Assembly: GCF_000223985.1 (NCBI RefSeq)
Contig: NZ_AFWV01000017.1
Coordinates: 31,876 to 95,875 of the forward strand
Source: Thiocapsa marina 5811
GTDB taxonomy: Bacteria; Pseudomonadota; Gammaproteobacteria; Chromatiales; Chromatiaceae
Length of the DNA: 64,000 bases
Direction: 5' to 3'
Each line of letters starts with the position of its first letter. Position 1 is the stretch's first letter. The position numbers and the translations under genes were made by a program. The notes beneath the pieces were generated by a model that was not told the origin of the DNA, made no database searches, and saw nothing but the letters and a program-made list of their open reading frames with translations. This document shows positions 18,248 to 29,302 of the stretch, one piece after another.

Positions 18248-19009
18248 ATGAAACATCCTGTCGTGCTCGTCGGTGTCGGCGAGATGGGCGGCGTCTTCGC
18301 GCGCGGCCTTCTCAAGCTCGGCCATCCCGTCTTCCCCGTGCTGCGCGGGGCGTCGCTCACTGCGGCCGCCGCCCAGCTGCCCGAGCCGCAGCTCGTATTG
18401 ATCGCGGTCGGAGAGGCCGACCTGGCCGCGACCCTAGGCGCCGTTCCGCCGCCATGGCGAGGGCGTCTCGGCCTGCTCCAGAACGAGCTGCTGCCGAGCG
18501 ACTGGACCGACTGCGTCGAGCCGACCGTGATCTCGGTCTGGTTCGAGAAGAAGCCGGGGCGGGACCACAAAGTCATCATCCCCTCCCCCGTGTATGGTCC
18601 TCGGGCGGATCTGCTCGCCGATGCCCTGGCGACCCTGGCGATCCCCGCTCGACGCTTGAGCAGCGCCGACGAGCTCGTCTTCGAGCTGGTCCTCAAGAAT
18701 CTCTTCATCCTGACGACCAACATCGCAGGGCTGCGCACGGGCGGAACGGTCGAGACCCTGTGGTCGCGGCATCGCGCCTTTGCCGAGGAGGTCGGCCATG
18801 AGGTGATCGATCTTCAGGAGGCCATGACCGGGCGTCGATTCGATCGCGATGCGCTCTTCAATGCGCTCGGCGTCGCCTTCGCGGGTGATCCCGAGCACGC
18901 CTGCATGGGTCGCAGCGCACCGGCACGCCTCGCCCGAGCGATCCGCAACGGCGAGACCTATGGCCTGGAGTTGCCGGTCCTGCACGCGATCGCCGCCGAG
19001 CAGGCATGA
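18248..19009 (+). CDS. NAD(P)-binding ketopantoate-reductase-like protein
   Basis: A 253-residue protein that begins with a Rossmann motif (VVLVGVGEMGGVFARGL). It continues with a helical C-terminal half containing a lysine-asparagine segment (ELVFELVLKNLFILTTNIAG) reminiscent of the 6-phosphogluconate dehydrogenase/PanE superfamily. The specific reaction is unknown. ATG at 18248 directly precedes MKHPVVL. Its end overlaps the fkpB start by 4 bp, and the two read as part of an operon running through ispH and thiO. Confidence 0.7.
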   Translation: MKHPVVLVGVGEMGGVFARGLLKLGHPVFPVLRGASLTAAAAQLPEPQLVLIAVGEADLAATLGAVPPPWRGRLGLLQNELLPSDWTDCVEPTVISVWFEKKPGRDHKVIIPSPVYGPRADLLADALATLAIPARRLSSADELVFELVLKNLFILTTNIAGLRTGGTVETLWSRHRAFAEEVGHEVIDLQEAMTGRRFDRDALFNALGVAFAGDPEHACMGRSAPARLARAIRNGETYGLELPVLHAIAAEQA

Positions 19010-19551
19010 GCCGCGCCGTGACCGACGCCACCCCGCCCGAGAGCCCGCCTGCAAACGGGGCCGTGAACGAGACCGAGAGCGTGACGGGCGCGCTCCTCGC
19101 CCCCGGTCGCGCCGTCGAGCTGCATCTTGAGGTCCGATTCCAGGACGGCTTCGTCGCACTCTCCACCTTCGACGCCGACCCGATCGCCTGCACCATCGGC
19201 GACGGCACCCTGACACCGGCGTTCGAGTCGACACTCCTCGGTCTTGCCCCCGGCAGCGAGACCTATGTCGTCGCCCATGGCTCCGAGCTCTTCTCGCCCT
19301 ATGACGAGGCCAATATCCACTGGATGGAGCGCGACGATTTCCCGCCCGACATCGCGCCCGTACCCGGCCTGGTCGTCGCCTTCGAGACGCCCGGCGGGCA
19401 CGAAACCAGCGGGGTCGTCCTGGCCGCAGAGGCCGATCGCGTGCAGGTCGACTTCAACCACCCGTTCGCCGGGCGTTCCTTGACCATCCGCGTTCGGCTC
19501 TTGTCCGTGGCCGAATCCGAGCCCCCGCTCGAGCGTGCCCCCGGGACGTGA
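19006..19551 (+). CDS. fkpB: FKBP-type peptidyl-prolyl isomerase (SlpA-like)
   Basis: A 181-residue FKBP/SlyD-like isomerase. The sequence [31 protein letters not shown] and the chaperone-flap region [32 protein letters not shown] match E. coli FkpB (SlpA). It has the ...[20 protein letters not shown]-terminal strand. The unique N-terminal 25 residues are disordered-looking. FkpB genes sit immediately upstream of ispH in many gammaproteobacteria, as here. It acts on proline bonds in the cytoplasm. The start overlaps the preceding gene by 4 bp. Confidence 0.9.
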   Translation: MSRAVTDATPPESPPANGAVNETESVTGALLAPGRAVELHLEVRFQDGFVALSTFDADPIACTIGDGTLTPAFESTLLGLAPGSETYVVAHGSELFSPYDEANIHWMERDDFPPDIAPVPGLVVAFETPGGHETSGVVLAAEADRVQVDFNHPFAGRSLTIRVRLLSVAESEPPLERAPGT

Positions 19552-19585
19552 ATTTTCCCGATCGATCCCCTATCCTCTGGACACT

Positions 19586-20530
19586 ATGAACATCCTCCTC
19601 GCCAATCCCCGTGGGTTCTGTGCCGGTGTCGACCGCGCCATCGAGATCGTCGATCGCGTGCTCGAGCTCTACGGAGCGCCCGTCTATGTCCGGCATGAGG
19701 TGGTCCATAACCGCTTCGTCGTCGACGGTCTCAAAGAGCGCGGCGCCGTCTTCGTGGAGGAGGTGGACGAGGTCCCGGACGGGGCGACACTCATCTTCAG
19801 CGCACACGGCGTCGCCCAAGAGGTCCGGCGCGCGGCGGAAGGGCGCAACCTGCGTGTCTTCGACGCGACCTGTCCGCTCGTGACAAAGGTTCATCTGGAG
19901 GTCGCGCGGCACTGCAAGAACGGGATCGAGGTGATCCTGATCGGTCATGCCGGCCATCCCGAGGTCGAGGGCACCATGGGCCAGTGTCTGAGCGACGGCG
20001 GGGCGATGCATCTCGTGGAGTCGGTCGCCGACGTCGCCGGGCTCGAGATCAAGGACCCGTCGCGGGTGGCCTATGTGACCCAAACCACACTGTCGGTCGA
20101 CGACACGAGCGGGATCATCGACGCACTGCGTGAACGCTTCCCCGAGATCCAAGGGCCGAAGAAGAGCGACATCTGCTACGCGACCCAGAACCGACAGGAC
20201 GCGGTCCGCGATCTCGCCGCACGCTGCGATCTGCTGCTGGTTGTGGGCTCGGCCAACAGCTCCAACTCCAACCGGCTGCGCGAGCTGGCGGAGAAGCAGG
20301 GCTGCACCGCCTATCTGATCGACGGTCCCGAGGACATCCGCCGCGACTGGCTGAGCGCCGCGCCGCGGGTCGGGCTCACCGCCGGGGCCTCCGCCCCCGA
20401 GGTGCTGGTCGAGCAGGTCATCGCCCAGCTCCAGGCTTGGGGCGTCGCCGGGGTCGAAGAGCAGGACGGCATCCGCGAGCAGGTCGTCTTCCCCCTGCCG
20501 CGCGAGCTCGGCGCGAGGGCGGCATCATGA
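19586..20530 (+). CDS. ispH: 4-hydroxy-3-methylbut-2-enyl diphosphate reductase
   Basis: IspH (LytB), the last enzyme of the MEP isoprenoid pathway. It reduces HMBPP to IPP and DMAPP with a [4Fe-4S] cluster. The 314 residues show the three cluster cysteines (Cys12 in [33 protein letters not shown]), the VHNRFVV histidine and the SNSSNSNRL substrate-phosphate loop. ATG at 19586 was chosen over an upstream in-frame codon because [10 protein letters not shown] is the conserved start. The stop overlaps the thiO start. In a phototroph it also supplies carotenoid and bacteriochlorophyll side-chain precursors. Confidence 0.97.
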   Translation: MNILLANPRGFCAGVDRAIEIVDRVLELYGAPVYVRHEVVHNRFVVDGLKERGAVFVEEVDEVPDGATLIFSAHGVAQEVRRAAEGRNLRVFDATCPLVTKVHLEVARHCKNGIEVILIGHAGHPEVEGTMGQCLSDGGAMHLVESVADVAGLEIKDPSRVAYVTQTTLSVDDTSGIIDALRERFPEIQGPKKSDICYATQNRQDAVRDLAARCDLLLVVGSANSSNSNRLRELAEKQGCTAYLIDGPEDIRRDWLSAAPRVGLTAGASAPEVLVEQVIAQLQAWGVAGVEEQDGIREQVVFPLPRELGARAAS

Positions 20531-21612
20531 GCGATGTCCTCGTCGTCGGCGGCGGCATCATCGGTCTCCTGACCGCACGGGAGCTGGCCGAGGCCGGGGC
20601 CGATGTCACCTTGATCGAGATGGGCGAGACCGGCCGCGAGTCATCCTGGGCCGGCGGCGGCATCATCTCGCCGATCTACCCCTGGCGTTATCCGGAAGCG
20701 GTGACGGCACTCGCGACCTGGAGCCAGCACGCCTATCCGGAGCTGGCCGAGGCGCTGCTTCGGGAAACCGGGATCGATCCCGAGCTGACCCCGAGCGGCA
20801 TGCTGGTGCTGGATATGGAGGAGCACTCGCTCGCCGTGTCCTGGGCCGAGCGCCATGGCCATCCGATCGAAGCGGTCGAAGGCGCACACCTGCACGAGAT
20901 CGAGCCTCAGCTCGGAACCGGTCTCACCCGCGGACTCCTGCTGCCGCGCATCGCGCAGGTGCGCACGCCGCGCCTGACCAAGGCGGCTCGCCGCTCGGTG
21001 GAAGAACGCATCCAGCTGCGCGAAAACGAAGAGGTCTTGGAGCTTCTCGTCGACAGCGGTCAGGTCACCGGGGTACGGACCCCGGACGGCGCCATCCAGG
21101 CACGCCGGGTCGTCATCTGCACCGGCGCCTGGACCGCCAGGCTGCTCGAGCAACTCGGCGAAACACCGGACATCGCGCCGGTACGCGGTCAGATGATCCT
21201 CTTCTACGGCAAGCCCGGTCAGATCAACCACATCACCCTGCACCGCGAGCAGTACCTCATTCCGCGGCGCGACGGACGGATGTTGTTCGGGAGCACACTC
21301 GAGCACACCGGATTCGTCAAAACGACGACCGCCGAGGTCAAAGAGGCGCTCTACCGTGCGGCCTTCGAGATGTTCCCCGTTCTGAAACGCACCCCCATCG
21401 AAGACCATTGGGCGGGGTTGCGACCCAGCTCGCCGAGCGGCATCCCCTTTATCGGGGCCTATCCGGGTGTGGATGGCCTCTTTATCAATGCCGGACACTT
21501 CCGTAACGGCTTGGTCACCGGCCCCGCCTCTGCGCGCCTCGCGACCGATCTGATCCTGGGGCGCACCCCGATCCTGGACCCGGCCCCTTACGCGGTGGAT
21601 GCCGCGCGCTGA
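20527..21612 (+). CDS. thiO: Glycine oxidase ThiO
   Basis: FAD-dependent amine oxidase of the DAO family, 361 residues. It begins with the dinucleotide motif [21 protein letters not shown], has [17 protein letters not shown] near residue 45, and carries the C-terminal [21 protein letters not shown] and [16 protein letters not shown] segments of ThiO. It oxidises glycine to iminoglycine for the thiamin thiazole ring. The start codon overlaps the ispH stop, so the two are translationally coupled. Confidence 0.92.
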   Translation: MSDVLVVGGGIIGLLTARELAEAGADVTLIEMGETGRESSWAGGGIISPIYPWRYPEAVTALATWSQHAYPELAEALLRETGIDPELTPSGMLVLDMEEHSLAVSWAERHGHPIEAVEGAHLHEIEPQLGTGLTRGLLLPRIAQVRTPRLTKAARRSVEERIQLRENEEVLELLVDSGQVTGVRTPDGAIQARRVVICTGAWTARLLEQLGETPDIAPVRGQMILFYGKPGQINHITLHREQYLIPRRDGRMLFGSTLEHTGFVKTTTAEVKEALYRAAFEMFPVLKRTPIEDHWAGLRPSSPSGIPFIGAYPGVDGLFINAGHFRNGLVTGPASARLATDLILGRTPILDPAPYAVDAAR

Positions 21613-21777
21613 CCGGCTTACTCTGCTATAGCACAACAGGTATCTCAGCTTCGCTGCGCCTCGCTACCGCAGGGAACAACGCACCAACTTACCGGTGACC
21701 GGATTGCGCCTGCCGCCCGAGCAGCAAAGAGCTATACTCAGCCCTTTATTTAGCTCCATGGCAAGGGCACCATAATC

Positions 21778-22047
21778 ATGCGTCCATCAACCCAGATCAA
21801 GCCGATCAGTCTTCTCAAGACGCAAACCGCCCAAGTCATCCGTCGCGTATGCGAGGATCGTGAGCCCCTAATCATCACTCAAAACGGCGAAGCCAAGGCC
21901 GTGATCCTGGATATCCAGTCCTATGAAGACCAGCAAGACACGGTTGCTTTGCTGAAGATACTCGCCCTAGGCAGTCGGCAGATCGCCGCAGGGGAGGTCA
22001 AACCGGCAGGCGAGGTGTTCGAGAGACTCCGCAAGCTCGAACGGTGA
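21778..22047 (+). CDS. Orphan Phd/YefM-type antitoxin
   Basis: An 89-residue protein with the Phd/YefM N-terminal DNA-binding fold: [44 protein letters not shown]. The C-terminal toxin-binding tail ([22 protein letters not shown]) is intact. The usual RelE/ParE or Doc toxin gene should follow, but tsaD starts 4 bp later instead. It is either a solitary regulator or the survivor of a lost module. Its position suggests transcription continuing into tsaD. Confidence 0.85.
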   Translation: MRPSTQIKPISLLKTQTAQVIRRVCEDREPLIITQNGEAKAVILDIQSYEDQQDTVALLKILALGSRQIAAGEVKPAGEVFERLRKLER

Positions 22048-22051
22048 TCAT

Positions 22052-23095
22052 GTGCACAACAGGATCGTGAGACGTGTCCTCGGGATCGAGACCTCCTGCG
22101 ACGAAACCGGCATCGCCGTCTACGACGGCGAGCGCGGTCTCGTCGCGCAAGCCGTCTACAGTCAGATCGAGATCCATGCCCAATACGGCGGTGTCGTCCC
22201 TGAACTGGCCTCGCGCGATCACGTGCGCAAGACACTGCCGCTGATCCGGCAGGTGCTTGAAGAATCGGGGCTCGATCCCGCGTCGATCGACGGCGTGGCC
22301 TACACCGCCGGGCCCGGCCTGGTCGGGGCACTCCTGGTCGGCGCGGCCTTGGGGCGAAGCCTCGCCTGGGCCTGGGGCGTGCCGGCCGTCGGCGTCCATC
22401 ACATGGAGGGGCATCTGCTCGCGCCCCTGCTCGAAGACCCGGCGCCCGCCTTCCCCTTCGTAGCACTCCTGGTCTCGGGCGGACACACTCAACTGGTCGA
22501 CGTGACCGGGGTGGGCCGCTACCGCATCCTGGGCGAATCGCTCGACGACGCCGCCGGGGAGGCATTCGACAAGACCGCGAAGATCCTCGATCTGCCCTAC
22601 CCCGGCGGACCGGAGCTCGCCAAGCTCGCCGAGCGCGGCAACCCCGAGCGTTTCCGTTTCCCGCGCCCCATGACCGACCGACCGGGCCTCGACTTCAGCT
22701 TCAGCGGACTCAAGACCTTCGCACTCAATACCGTTCGCGAGACCCTTCCCGAGGCGCTCGACCCGGACCAGGCCCGAGCCGACATCGCCCGCGCCTTCGA
22801 GGAGGCCGTCGTCGACACCTTAGTGATCAAATGTCGCCGCGCCCTGCAGGAGACCGGCCATCGACGCCTGATCCTCGCCGGAGGCGTCAGCGCCAACCGC
22901 AGACTGCGCGAGCGCATGAACGCCGCCGTCACCGCCGCGGGCGGGGAAACCTTCTACCCCAGACCCTCTCTCTGTACCGACAACGGGGCAATGATCGCCT
23001 ACGCCGGCTGGCAGCGCCTGCGCGCGGGCCATGTCGAACCACTCGCCTTCAAGCCCCGGGCACGTTGGCCGATGGAAGAGCTGACCCCCGCCTAA
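22052..23095 (+). CDS. tsaD: tRNA N6-threonylcarbamoyladenosine transferase TsaD
   Basis: Catalytic ASKHA-fold subunit that transfers threonylcarbamoyl to A37 of ANN-decoding tRNAs, working with TsaB, TsaC and TsaE. It shows [13 protein letters not shown] at the start, the metal-binding HHMEGH motif (HxxxH), VSGGHTQLV, and FSFSGLKTF, and ends with [16 protein letters not shown]. The start is GTG at 22052 or GTG at 22067; no ATG is available in frame. The gene begins 4 bp after the orphan antitoxin, which is unusual for this universally conserved gene. Confidence 0.96.
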   Translation: MHNRIVRRVLGIETSCDETGIAVYDGERGLVAQAVYSQIEIHAQYGGVVPELASRDHVRKTLPLIRQVLEESGLDPASIDGVAYTAGPGLVGALLVGAALGRSLAWAWGVPAVGVHHMEGHLLAPLLEDPAPAFPFVALLVSGGHTQLVDVTGVGRYRILGESLDDAAGEAFDKTAKILDLPYPGGPELAKLAERGNPERFRFPRPMTDRPGLDFSFSGLKTFALNTVRETLPEALDPDQARADIARAFEEAVVDTLVIKCRRALQETGHRRLILAGGVSANRRLRERMNAAVTAAGGETFYPRPSLCTDNGAMIAYAGWQRLRAGHVEPLAFKPRARWPMEELTPA

Positions 23096-23421
23096 GGTCT
23101 ACCGAGCCACCTCCGGGATCCTCTCGCCAACAGGGTCGCTCCATCCGTACCTGAAACGCAAAGCGGCCCAGTAAAGACGTCCACGTAAAGCCCCTATTCG
23201 ATCGACGAATATCCTTATTGAAACAACATTGATTTCGGCCACGACTGAACCGGCACCGAACCGATGCAGAATCGCGTGAATCCCATTCACGAAACAAGGA
23301 ATACGACTCGGCGCATCGACTGACCGATAGAGCCGTCATCGAGACCGACAAACAGATAGTGTGCAAACCAAACAGGCATTATGATACGGCGCCTTCTAAT
23401 CATTCATCCTAACCGGAGGAC
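23096..23421. other. Intergenic region upstream of aqpZ
   Basis: About 325 bp, more AT-rich than its flanks towards the right. It probably contains the aqpZ promoter. No gene or repeat is recognised. Confidence 0.35.
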
Positions 23422-24165
23422 ATGTCGATGCCATTGATGACACGTGCGCTCGCCGAGCTGATCGGCACCTTTTGGCTTGTACTCGGCGGCTGCGGAGCCG
23501 CCGTCTTCGCCGCTGGCGTTCCCGATGTCGGAATCGGCTATTTGGGCGTCTCTTTCGCCTTTGGCCTGACCGTCTTGACGATGGCCTATGCCATCGGTCA
23601 TATCTCCGGCTGCCATCTGAACCCCGCCGTCTCGCTGGGACTCGCCGTGGGCGGCCGCTTCCCCTTCTCCGATCTTCCGGTCTATGTCATCGCCCAGGTC
23701 CTCGGGGCCATCGCCGCAGCCTTCCTGATTTGGTTCATCGCCTCGGACATGGGGATGCACAAAGAGGGGCAAGCAACCTTCACGCTCGCCGCCAACAGCC
23801 TGGCCGTCAACGGCTACGACAGCCTCTCACCGCAGGGCTACGGCATGATCGCCGGACTGGTGACCGAGATCGTCATGACCGCGATGTTCCTCTTCATTAT
23901 CCTGGGCGCGACCGACAAGCGCGGCATCGGCACCCATGCGGGTCTCGCCATCGGCCTGGCGCTCACGCTGATCCATCTGATCTCGATCCCGATCACCAAC
24001 ACCTCGGTCAACCCGGCGCGCAGCACCGGACCGGCTTTGGCGCTGCTCACCGGCGGAGAAGGTCAGGCGGCGAGCCAGCTCTGGCTGTTCTGGGTAGGTC
24101 CGCTGGTCGGCGCGGCAATCGCTGGCGTGGTGTATCGTCTTTTCGAGCAAAAACATACGGCTTGA
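23422..24165 (+). CDS. aqpZ: Aquaporin Z
   Basis: Six-helix water channel of the MIP family, 247 residues, inner membrane. Both NPA boxes are present ([10 protein letters not shown] and NTSVNPARS), with the second followed by STGPA as in AqpZ. A loop of roughly 20 residues between helices 3 and 4 ([17 protein letters not shown] region) is similar to other AqpZ proteins. ATG at 23422 has a strong GGAGGA box. A 36-bp perfect palindrome begins about 50 bp after the stop. Confidence 0.96.
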   Translation: MSMPLMTRALAELIGTFWLVLGGCGAAVFAAGVPDVGIGYLGVSFAFGLTVLTMAYAIGHISGCHLNPAVSLGLAVGGRFPFSDLPVYVIAQVLGAIAAAFLIWFIASDMGMHKEGQATFTLAANSLAVNGYDSLSPQGYGMIAGLVTEIVMTAMFLFIILGATDKRGIGTHAGLAIGLALTLIHLISIPITNTSVNPARSTGPALALLTGGEGQAASQLWLFWVGPLVGAAIAGVVYRLFEQKHTA

Positions 24166-24214
24166 CGCGAGCAATCACGTTGGGACGCGACGCCCCTCGC
24201 GCTCGCGACCGACC

Positions 24215-24250
24215 GCCGACCGCTCGATCGGTACCGATCGAGCGGTCGGC
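24215..24250. repeat. 36-bp perfect palindrome downstream of aqpZ
   Basis: An 18-bp arm beginning GCCGACCGCTCGATCGGT is followed immediately by its exact inverse, without a loop. No T-tract follows on either strand, so it is not a classical terminator. As RNA it would form a very stable hairpin; as DNA it could be a protein-binding site. Confidence 0.85.
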
Positions 24251-24401
24251 GCAATTCGCCTCGAAGGCTTCGAGGAGCGGACCTCGGCCGCCGATCGGAC
24301 CAACGGCAGCAGAAGACCGCGTGCAGCCTGACCTCGCCACTCCTTTGCGGCTTCGATCCCCGCCTGTAGGATGAGTCGTCATCCAGAGGCCGAGAGACAG
24401 C

Positions 24402-24761
24402 ATGCAGCAGGAACCGCTACCGATCCCCTTGACCGACCTACGCCGTCGCGTCAACGTCGCACGTCATCTGATTCGAGCCGTCTTGACGGAGTTGGTCGGC
24501 CCGGTAGAGCTCGCGTTTGACTTCTACCGCGAGTGGAATGGATGCTGGCGCGTACGCGTCGAGATCAAGGACCCGATCAACGGACGACTGGAGTTCACCC
24601 TGATGGACACCCCGGGCGGCGGAATGCTCGCACTGCCCCGCCCTCTACCCGAACGCTGGCGCCTGGAGACCGGAATCCCGGCAACCGACGGCACACGCTG
24701 GACCCTGGATACGCAAGGGCACCTCCGGCCCTTCGTGCCGCCGAATGCAAAATCGCCATAG
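24402..24761 (+). CDS. Hypothetical protein
   Basis: A 119-residue frame starting at ATG 24402. It encodes a plausible soluble protein: an N-terminal helix (LTDLRRRVNVARHLIRAVLTELVG), then alternating strands (VELAFDFYREWNGCWRVRVEIKDPINGRLEFTL) and a proline-rich end. I do not recognise it. The compositional pattern and isolated position between aqpZ and the H-NOX gene support a real but unknown gene. Confidence 0.5.
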   Translation: MQQEPLPIPLTDLRRRVNVARHLIRAVLTELVGPVELAFDFYREWNGCWRVRVEIKDPINGRLEFTLMDTPGGGMLALPRPLPERWRLETGIPATDGTRWTLDTQGHLRPFVPPNAKSP

Positions 24762-25005
24762 CCAGCCTATGGAGTCCGGTGCGCGCCGTCGATCGGCGAC
24801 GCCTTTTCGCGAGGATTCTGCTCCAGTCTTGCGGCTTGCGCTGCCGGTCGCCTGGATCGCACTTCGGACGCACGGAGCCTGTGGCGCGAGGCGCTCGGAG
24901 AAGAGTGATGACTACCCTAGCGTTGCCGGATTCCGTTAGGATTGGCCGAGGAGAAGAATCGGCTATCGGCCTCGTCGTCACAACCAGCCCGAGGGGATCA
25001 CGCTC

Positions 25006-25569
25006 ATGAAAGGCGTTGTATTCGTTGAGTTTCTCGAAATGGTCGAGGCCCAGTTCTCCCCCGAGATGGCGGATGACATCATCGACGCCAGTGATCTTCC
25101 CTCGGGCGGTGCCTACACGAGCGTCGGCACCTATAGTCATGGCGAGATGGTTGCTCTGGTCGGAGCCCTGTCCGAGCGCACGGGCACCCCGGCACCAACC
25201 TTGATTCGGGCGTTCGGAGAGTTCTTGTTCGAGCGGTTTCACGTCCATCACGGTGACTTCTTCCACGGTATCGACGATAGCCTGGATTTTCTCGAGCGGA
25301 TCGAGGACGTGATCCATGTTCAGGTGCGCAAGCTCTATCCGAATGCGGAGCTGCCTCGCTTCGAGATCGAGCGACCGGACCCGGATCACCTGCGTATGCT
25401 CTATCGCTCCGACCGGCACATGGGCGATTTGGCCGAGGGCCTGATTCGTCAGTGCATCGCGCACTTCGGGACGCCCGTCGTCATCGAGCGACATGATCTG
25501 GACGACAAGGGCGGGCTCGTGCGCTTCGAGTTAAGCCGCGTCCAGAGCGAGATGCTCACTTTCGAGTGA
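25006..25569 (+). CDS. H-NOX (heme NO/O2-binding) sensor protein
   Basis: A 187-residue single-domain H-NOX protein that binds ferrous heme and senses nitric oxide. The proximal ligand is His104 (DVIHVQVRKLYP), and the heme-propionate motif YxSxR is at 133-137 (YRSDR). Aromatic residues of the distal region (FGEFLFERF) are in place. ATG at 25006 follows GAGGGG. The final residues, from about Ser177 (SRVQSEMLTFE), and the stop are encoded inside a copy of the palindromic element family starting at 25531, so the C terminus has been replaced or extended. The hybrid histidine kinase downstream is the likely partner. Confidence 0.93.
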   Translation: MKGVVFVEFLEMVEAQFSPEMADDIIDASDLPSGGAYTSVGTYSHGEMVALVGALSERTGTPAPTLIRAFGEFLFERFHVHHGDFFHGIDDSLDFLERIEDVIHVQVRKLYPNAELPRFEIERPDPDHLRMLYRSDRHMGDLAEGLIRQCIAHFGTPVVIERHDLDDKGGLVRFELSRVQSEMLTFE

Positions 25570-25725
25570 GCTCGACGTTTCGTGCATCCATGACCCTTAG
25601 CGGGGACGCGGTTTAAAAGTTTTATATTTTTTAAAACGTTAAACCGCGCCGACTCCAACGGTCGTCAAGTCTGCCGGGGTCGATCCCATCCAAAAACATC
25701 GCATAGCGCGCTGGGCGCGGTTTAA
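25531..25725. repeat. Dimeric 195-bp palindromic element, copy 2
   Basis: Units 25531-25616 (TTAAGCCGCGTCC ... GGACGCGGTTTAA) and 25639-25725 (TTAAACCGCGCC ... GCGCGGTTTAA) are joined by an AT-rich linker (AAGTTTTATATTTTTTAAAACG). The left unit overlaps the 3' end of the H-NOX gene. The right unit ends 7 bp before the histidine kinase start. It is in the same orientation as the copy at 44622. Confidence 0.88.
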
Positions 25726-25732
25726 GCTGACC

Positions 25733-27094
25733 ATGACCGAGACGCAAACAGATCCGGATCGGCTGCTGCGGCGCGCCGAACGCGAGCGACGTGCCCGCAA
25801 GGAGGCGGAACGACTCTTGGAAGAGAAAAGCCTTGAGCTCTACGAGGCAAATCAGGCATTGCAACGCCAGGCCGCTGCGTTGGAGGAGCAGGTACAGACG
25901 CGCACGGCCGAGCTGCACGCGGCACTCGAGCGAGCCGAGGAGGCGGTCCGCGCGAAGAGCGACTTTCTGGCGGTGATGAGCCATGAGATCCGCACGCCGC
26001 TGAATGCGGTCATCGGCATGTCCGAGCTCCTGTCGCTCGAGTCTTTGGCGCCCGAGCATCAGGAACAGGTTTCGCTGATTCACGATAACGGGCGCAATCT
26101 GCTCGCGTTGATCAACGACATCCTCGATTTCTCCAAGATCGAGGCAGGAAAACTGCAACTGGAGCAGGAAGTCTTCGATCCTGCCGATCTCTTGCAGAGC
26201 ACCCTGCGCTCGTTCGAGGCACAAGCAGCTCCTCGCGGCGTGCGACTTCATAGTCAGCTTATGCCTCTGCCGCAGTGGGTCGTCGGAGATCGCCTTCGTT
26301 TGAGGCAGGTGCTCGCCAATCTCATCGGCAACGCGTTGAAATTCACCCTGCGCGGAGAGGTGCGCCTCGAGGCGGAAGCGAACGAGATGCCCGACGGCTG
26401 GCGCCTGCAAGTGCGCGTCGTGGATAGCGGCATCGGCATGAACGCCGAGCAGCAGGCGCGTCTGTTCCAGCCGTTTTCCCAGGCGGATGCATCGACCAGC
26501 CGACATTTCGGAGGCACCGGACTCGGGTTGGCCATTTGCCATCGGCTGGTGCACGAGATGGGCGGAGAGATTGCCTGCCGCAGCGCCCCCGGAGAAGGGT
26601 CCGTTTTCGCGTTCGATGTACAGCTTCAGCGGGCTAGCGACGTGCCGAGCGCCCGCGATGGCGCCGATGACGAGACCCTCTGTCGATGCACGGCGCCAAG
26701 CATTCGCCTTCTGATCGTCGATGACAATCCCGTCAACCGATTGCTTGCACGGCGCATGGCCGAGCGCCTCGGACATCAGTCGGAGATTGCCGCCTCAGGT
26801 CCCGAAGCACTGGAGATGGTTCAGCAGAACGACTACGACGTGATTTTGATGGACTTCATCATGCCCGAGATGGACGGCCTCGAGACCACGCAGCGGATCC
26901 GTGCGCTGGATCTGCCCCGCCAGCCGCGCATCGTTGCCCTCACCGCGAATGCCTTCCCGGAGGATCGGGCCAAGGCGCTGGAGGCCGGCATGGCCGGCTT
27001 TATCAGCAAACCCTTGCGTCTCGAGCAGCTTCGACTCGAGTTGTGCTCGATCTGTCTCGCGAAGCACGCGCAGGGTTCCTCCGTCGTGCCCTAA
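25733..27094 (+). CDS. Hybrid sensor histidine kinase with receiver domain
   Basis: A cytoplasmic hybrid kinase of 453 residues. An N-terminal coiled coil spans about 10-75. HisKA follows with the phosphoacceptor His84 in VMSHEIRTPLNAVIG. The HATPase domain (NLIGNALKF N-box, VVDSGIGM, GGTGLGLAIC) comes next, and a C-terminal receiver has its phospho-Asp near 374 (VILMDFIMPEMDG) and the conserved Lys in FISKPL. No transmembrane or sensor domain is present, as in HnoK-type kinases controlled by a separate H-NOX protein, and the H-NOX gene lies just upstream. The ATG has no clear Shine-Dalgarno sequence, because the palindromic element ends 7 bp before it. Confidence 0.92.
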   Translation: MTETQTDPDRLLRRAERERRARKEAERLLEEKSLELYEANQALQRQAAALEEQVQTRTAELHAALERAEEAVRAKSDFLAVMSHEIRTPLNAVIGMSELLSLESLAPEHQEQVSLIHDNGRNLLALINDILDFSKIEAGKLQLEQEVFDPADLLQSTLRSFEAQAAPRGVRLHSQLMPLPQWVVGDRLRLRQVLANLIGNALKFTLRGEVRLEAEANEMPDGWRLQVRVVDSGIGMNAEQQARLFQPFSQADASTSRHFGGTGLGLAICHRLVHEMGGEIACRSAPGEGSVFAFDVQLQRASDVPSARDGADDETLCRCTAPSIRLLIVDDNPVNRLLARRMAERLGHQSEIAASGPEALEMVQQNDYDVILMDFIMPEMDGLETTQRIRALDLPRQPRIVALTANAFPEDRAKALEAGMAGFISKPLRLEQLRLELCSICLAKHAQGSSVVP

Positions 27095-27105
27095 TCCGTG
27101 CGATC

Positions 27106-27300
27106 TTAAACCGCGCCCGGCGCGGTCTGCGTAGTTTGTTGAATTGGCTTGGCCGCAGCGGCCCCGATCATTGTCGGAGCCGGCGCCGTTTAAGATTTTG
27201 AAAAATATAACATTCTAAACCGCGTCTCTGCGAAGAGCGGTGGATGCACCCAACTTCGAGTTCACGCGAAAGTGAGCATCTCGCTCTGGACGCGGTTTAG
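27106..27300. repeat. Dimeric 195-bp palindromic element, copy 3
   Basis: It is in the opposite orientation to copy 2: unit 27106-27193 (TTAAACCGCGCC ... GCCGTTTAA) is joined by an AT-rich linker to unit 27215-27300 (CTAAACCGCGTC ... GACGCGGTTTAG). Internal text is shared with copies 2 and 7 (GTGGATGCACC, GTGAGCAT, TCGCTCTGGACGCGG). It lies between the convergent kinase gene and serS. Confidence 0.88.
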
Positions 27301-27335
27301 GTCACATCGCCGGGCCTCGCGCCTCCTCGCGGAGG

Positions 27336-28920
<1,585 letters not shown>

Positions 28921-28924
<4 letters not shown>

Positions 28925-29295
28925 AGCGACCTCCCGAGGATCACCCCGACCCAACAGACAACAATACAGAGCCAAACGCTGACAAGCATATTGAGAAAGG
29001 CCGTCAGCAAGGACCCCTCCTCCAATAGATTCAGCGTCTCGATCGAAAAGGTGGAAAACGTCGTAAAAGCGCCGAGAAAGCCGATCAGGATCGCACCGCG
29101 CCATTCGGGCGCCCAACTCAAGCGCTCGATCAAGAGGACGAACAAGAGGCCCATCAGGAAAGAGCCGAGCAGATTGACCGCCAAGGTCCCCCAAGGAAAG
29201 CCCCGGCCGAGCCACGCGTAAACACCGTTCGACATCCCGTAGCGTGCCAGTGCACCGAGTGCCCCGCCGGCGGCAATCGCAAAAAGCTGAAGCAT
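28921..29295 (-). CDS. crcB: Fluoride channel CrcB (Fluc)
   Basis: A 124-residue, four-helix membrane protein that works as an antiparallel dimer exporting fluoride. It shows GGALGALARYGMS at the N terminus, TLAVNLLGSFLMG with the conserved Asn, and GFLGAFTTFSTFSIETLNLL with the phenylalanine/threonine track and Na+ site. It is the first gene of a tight crcB-DUF190-serS run. I see no fluoride riboswitch in the short gap before it. Confidence 0.95.
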
Positions 29296-29302
29296 CGAAG
29301 AC

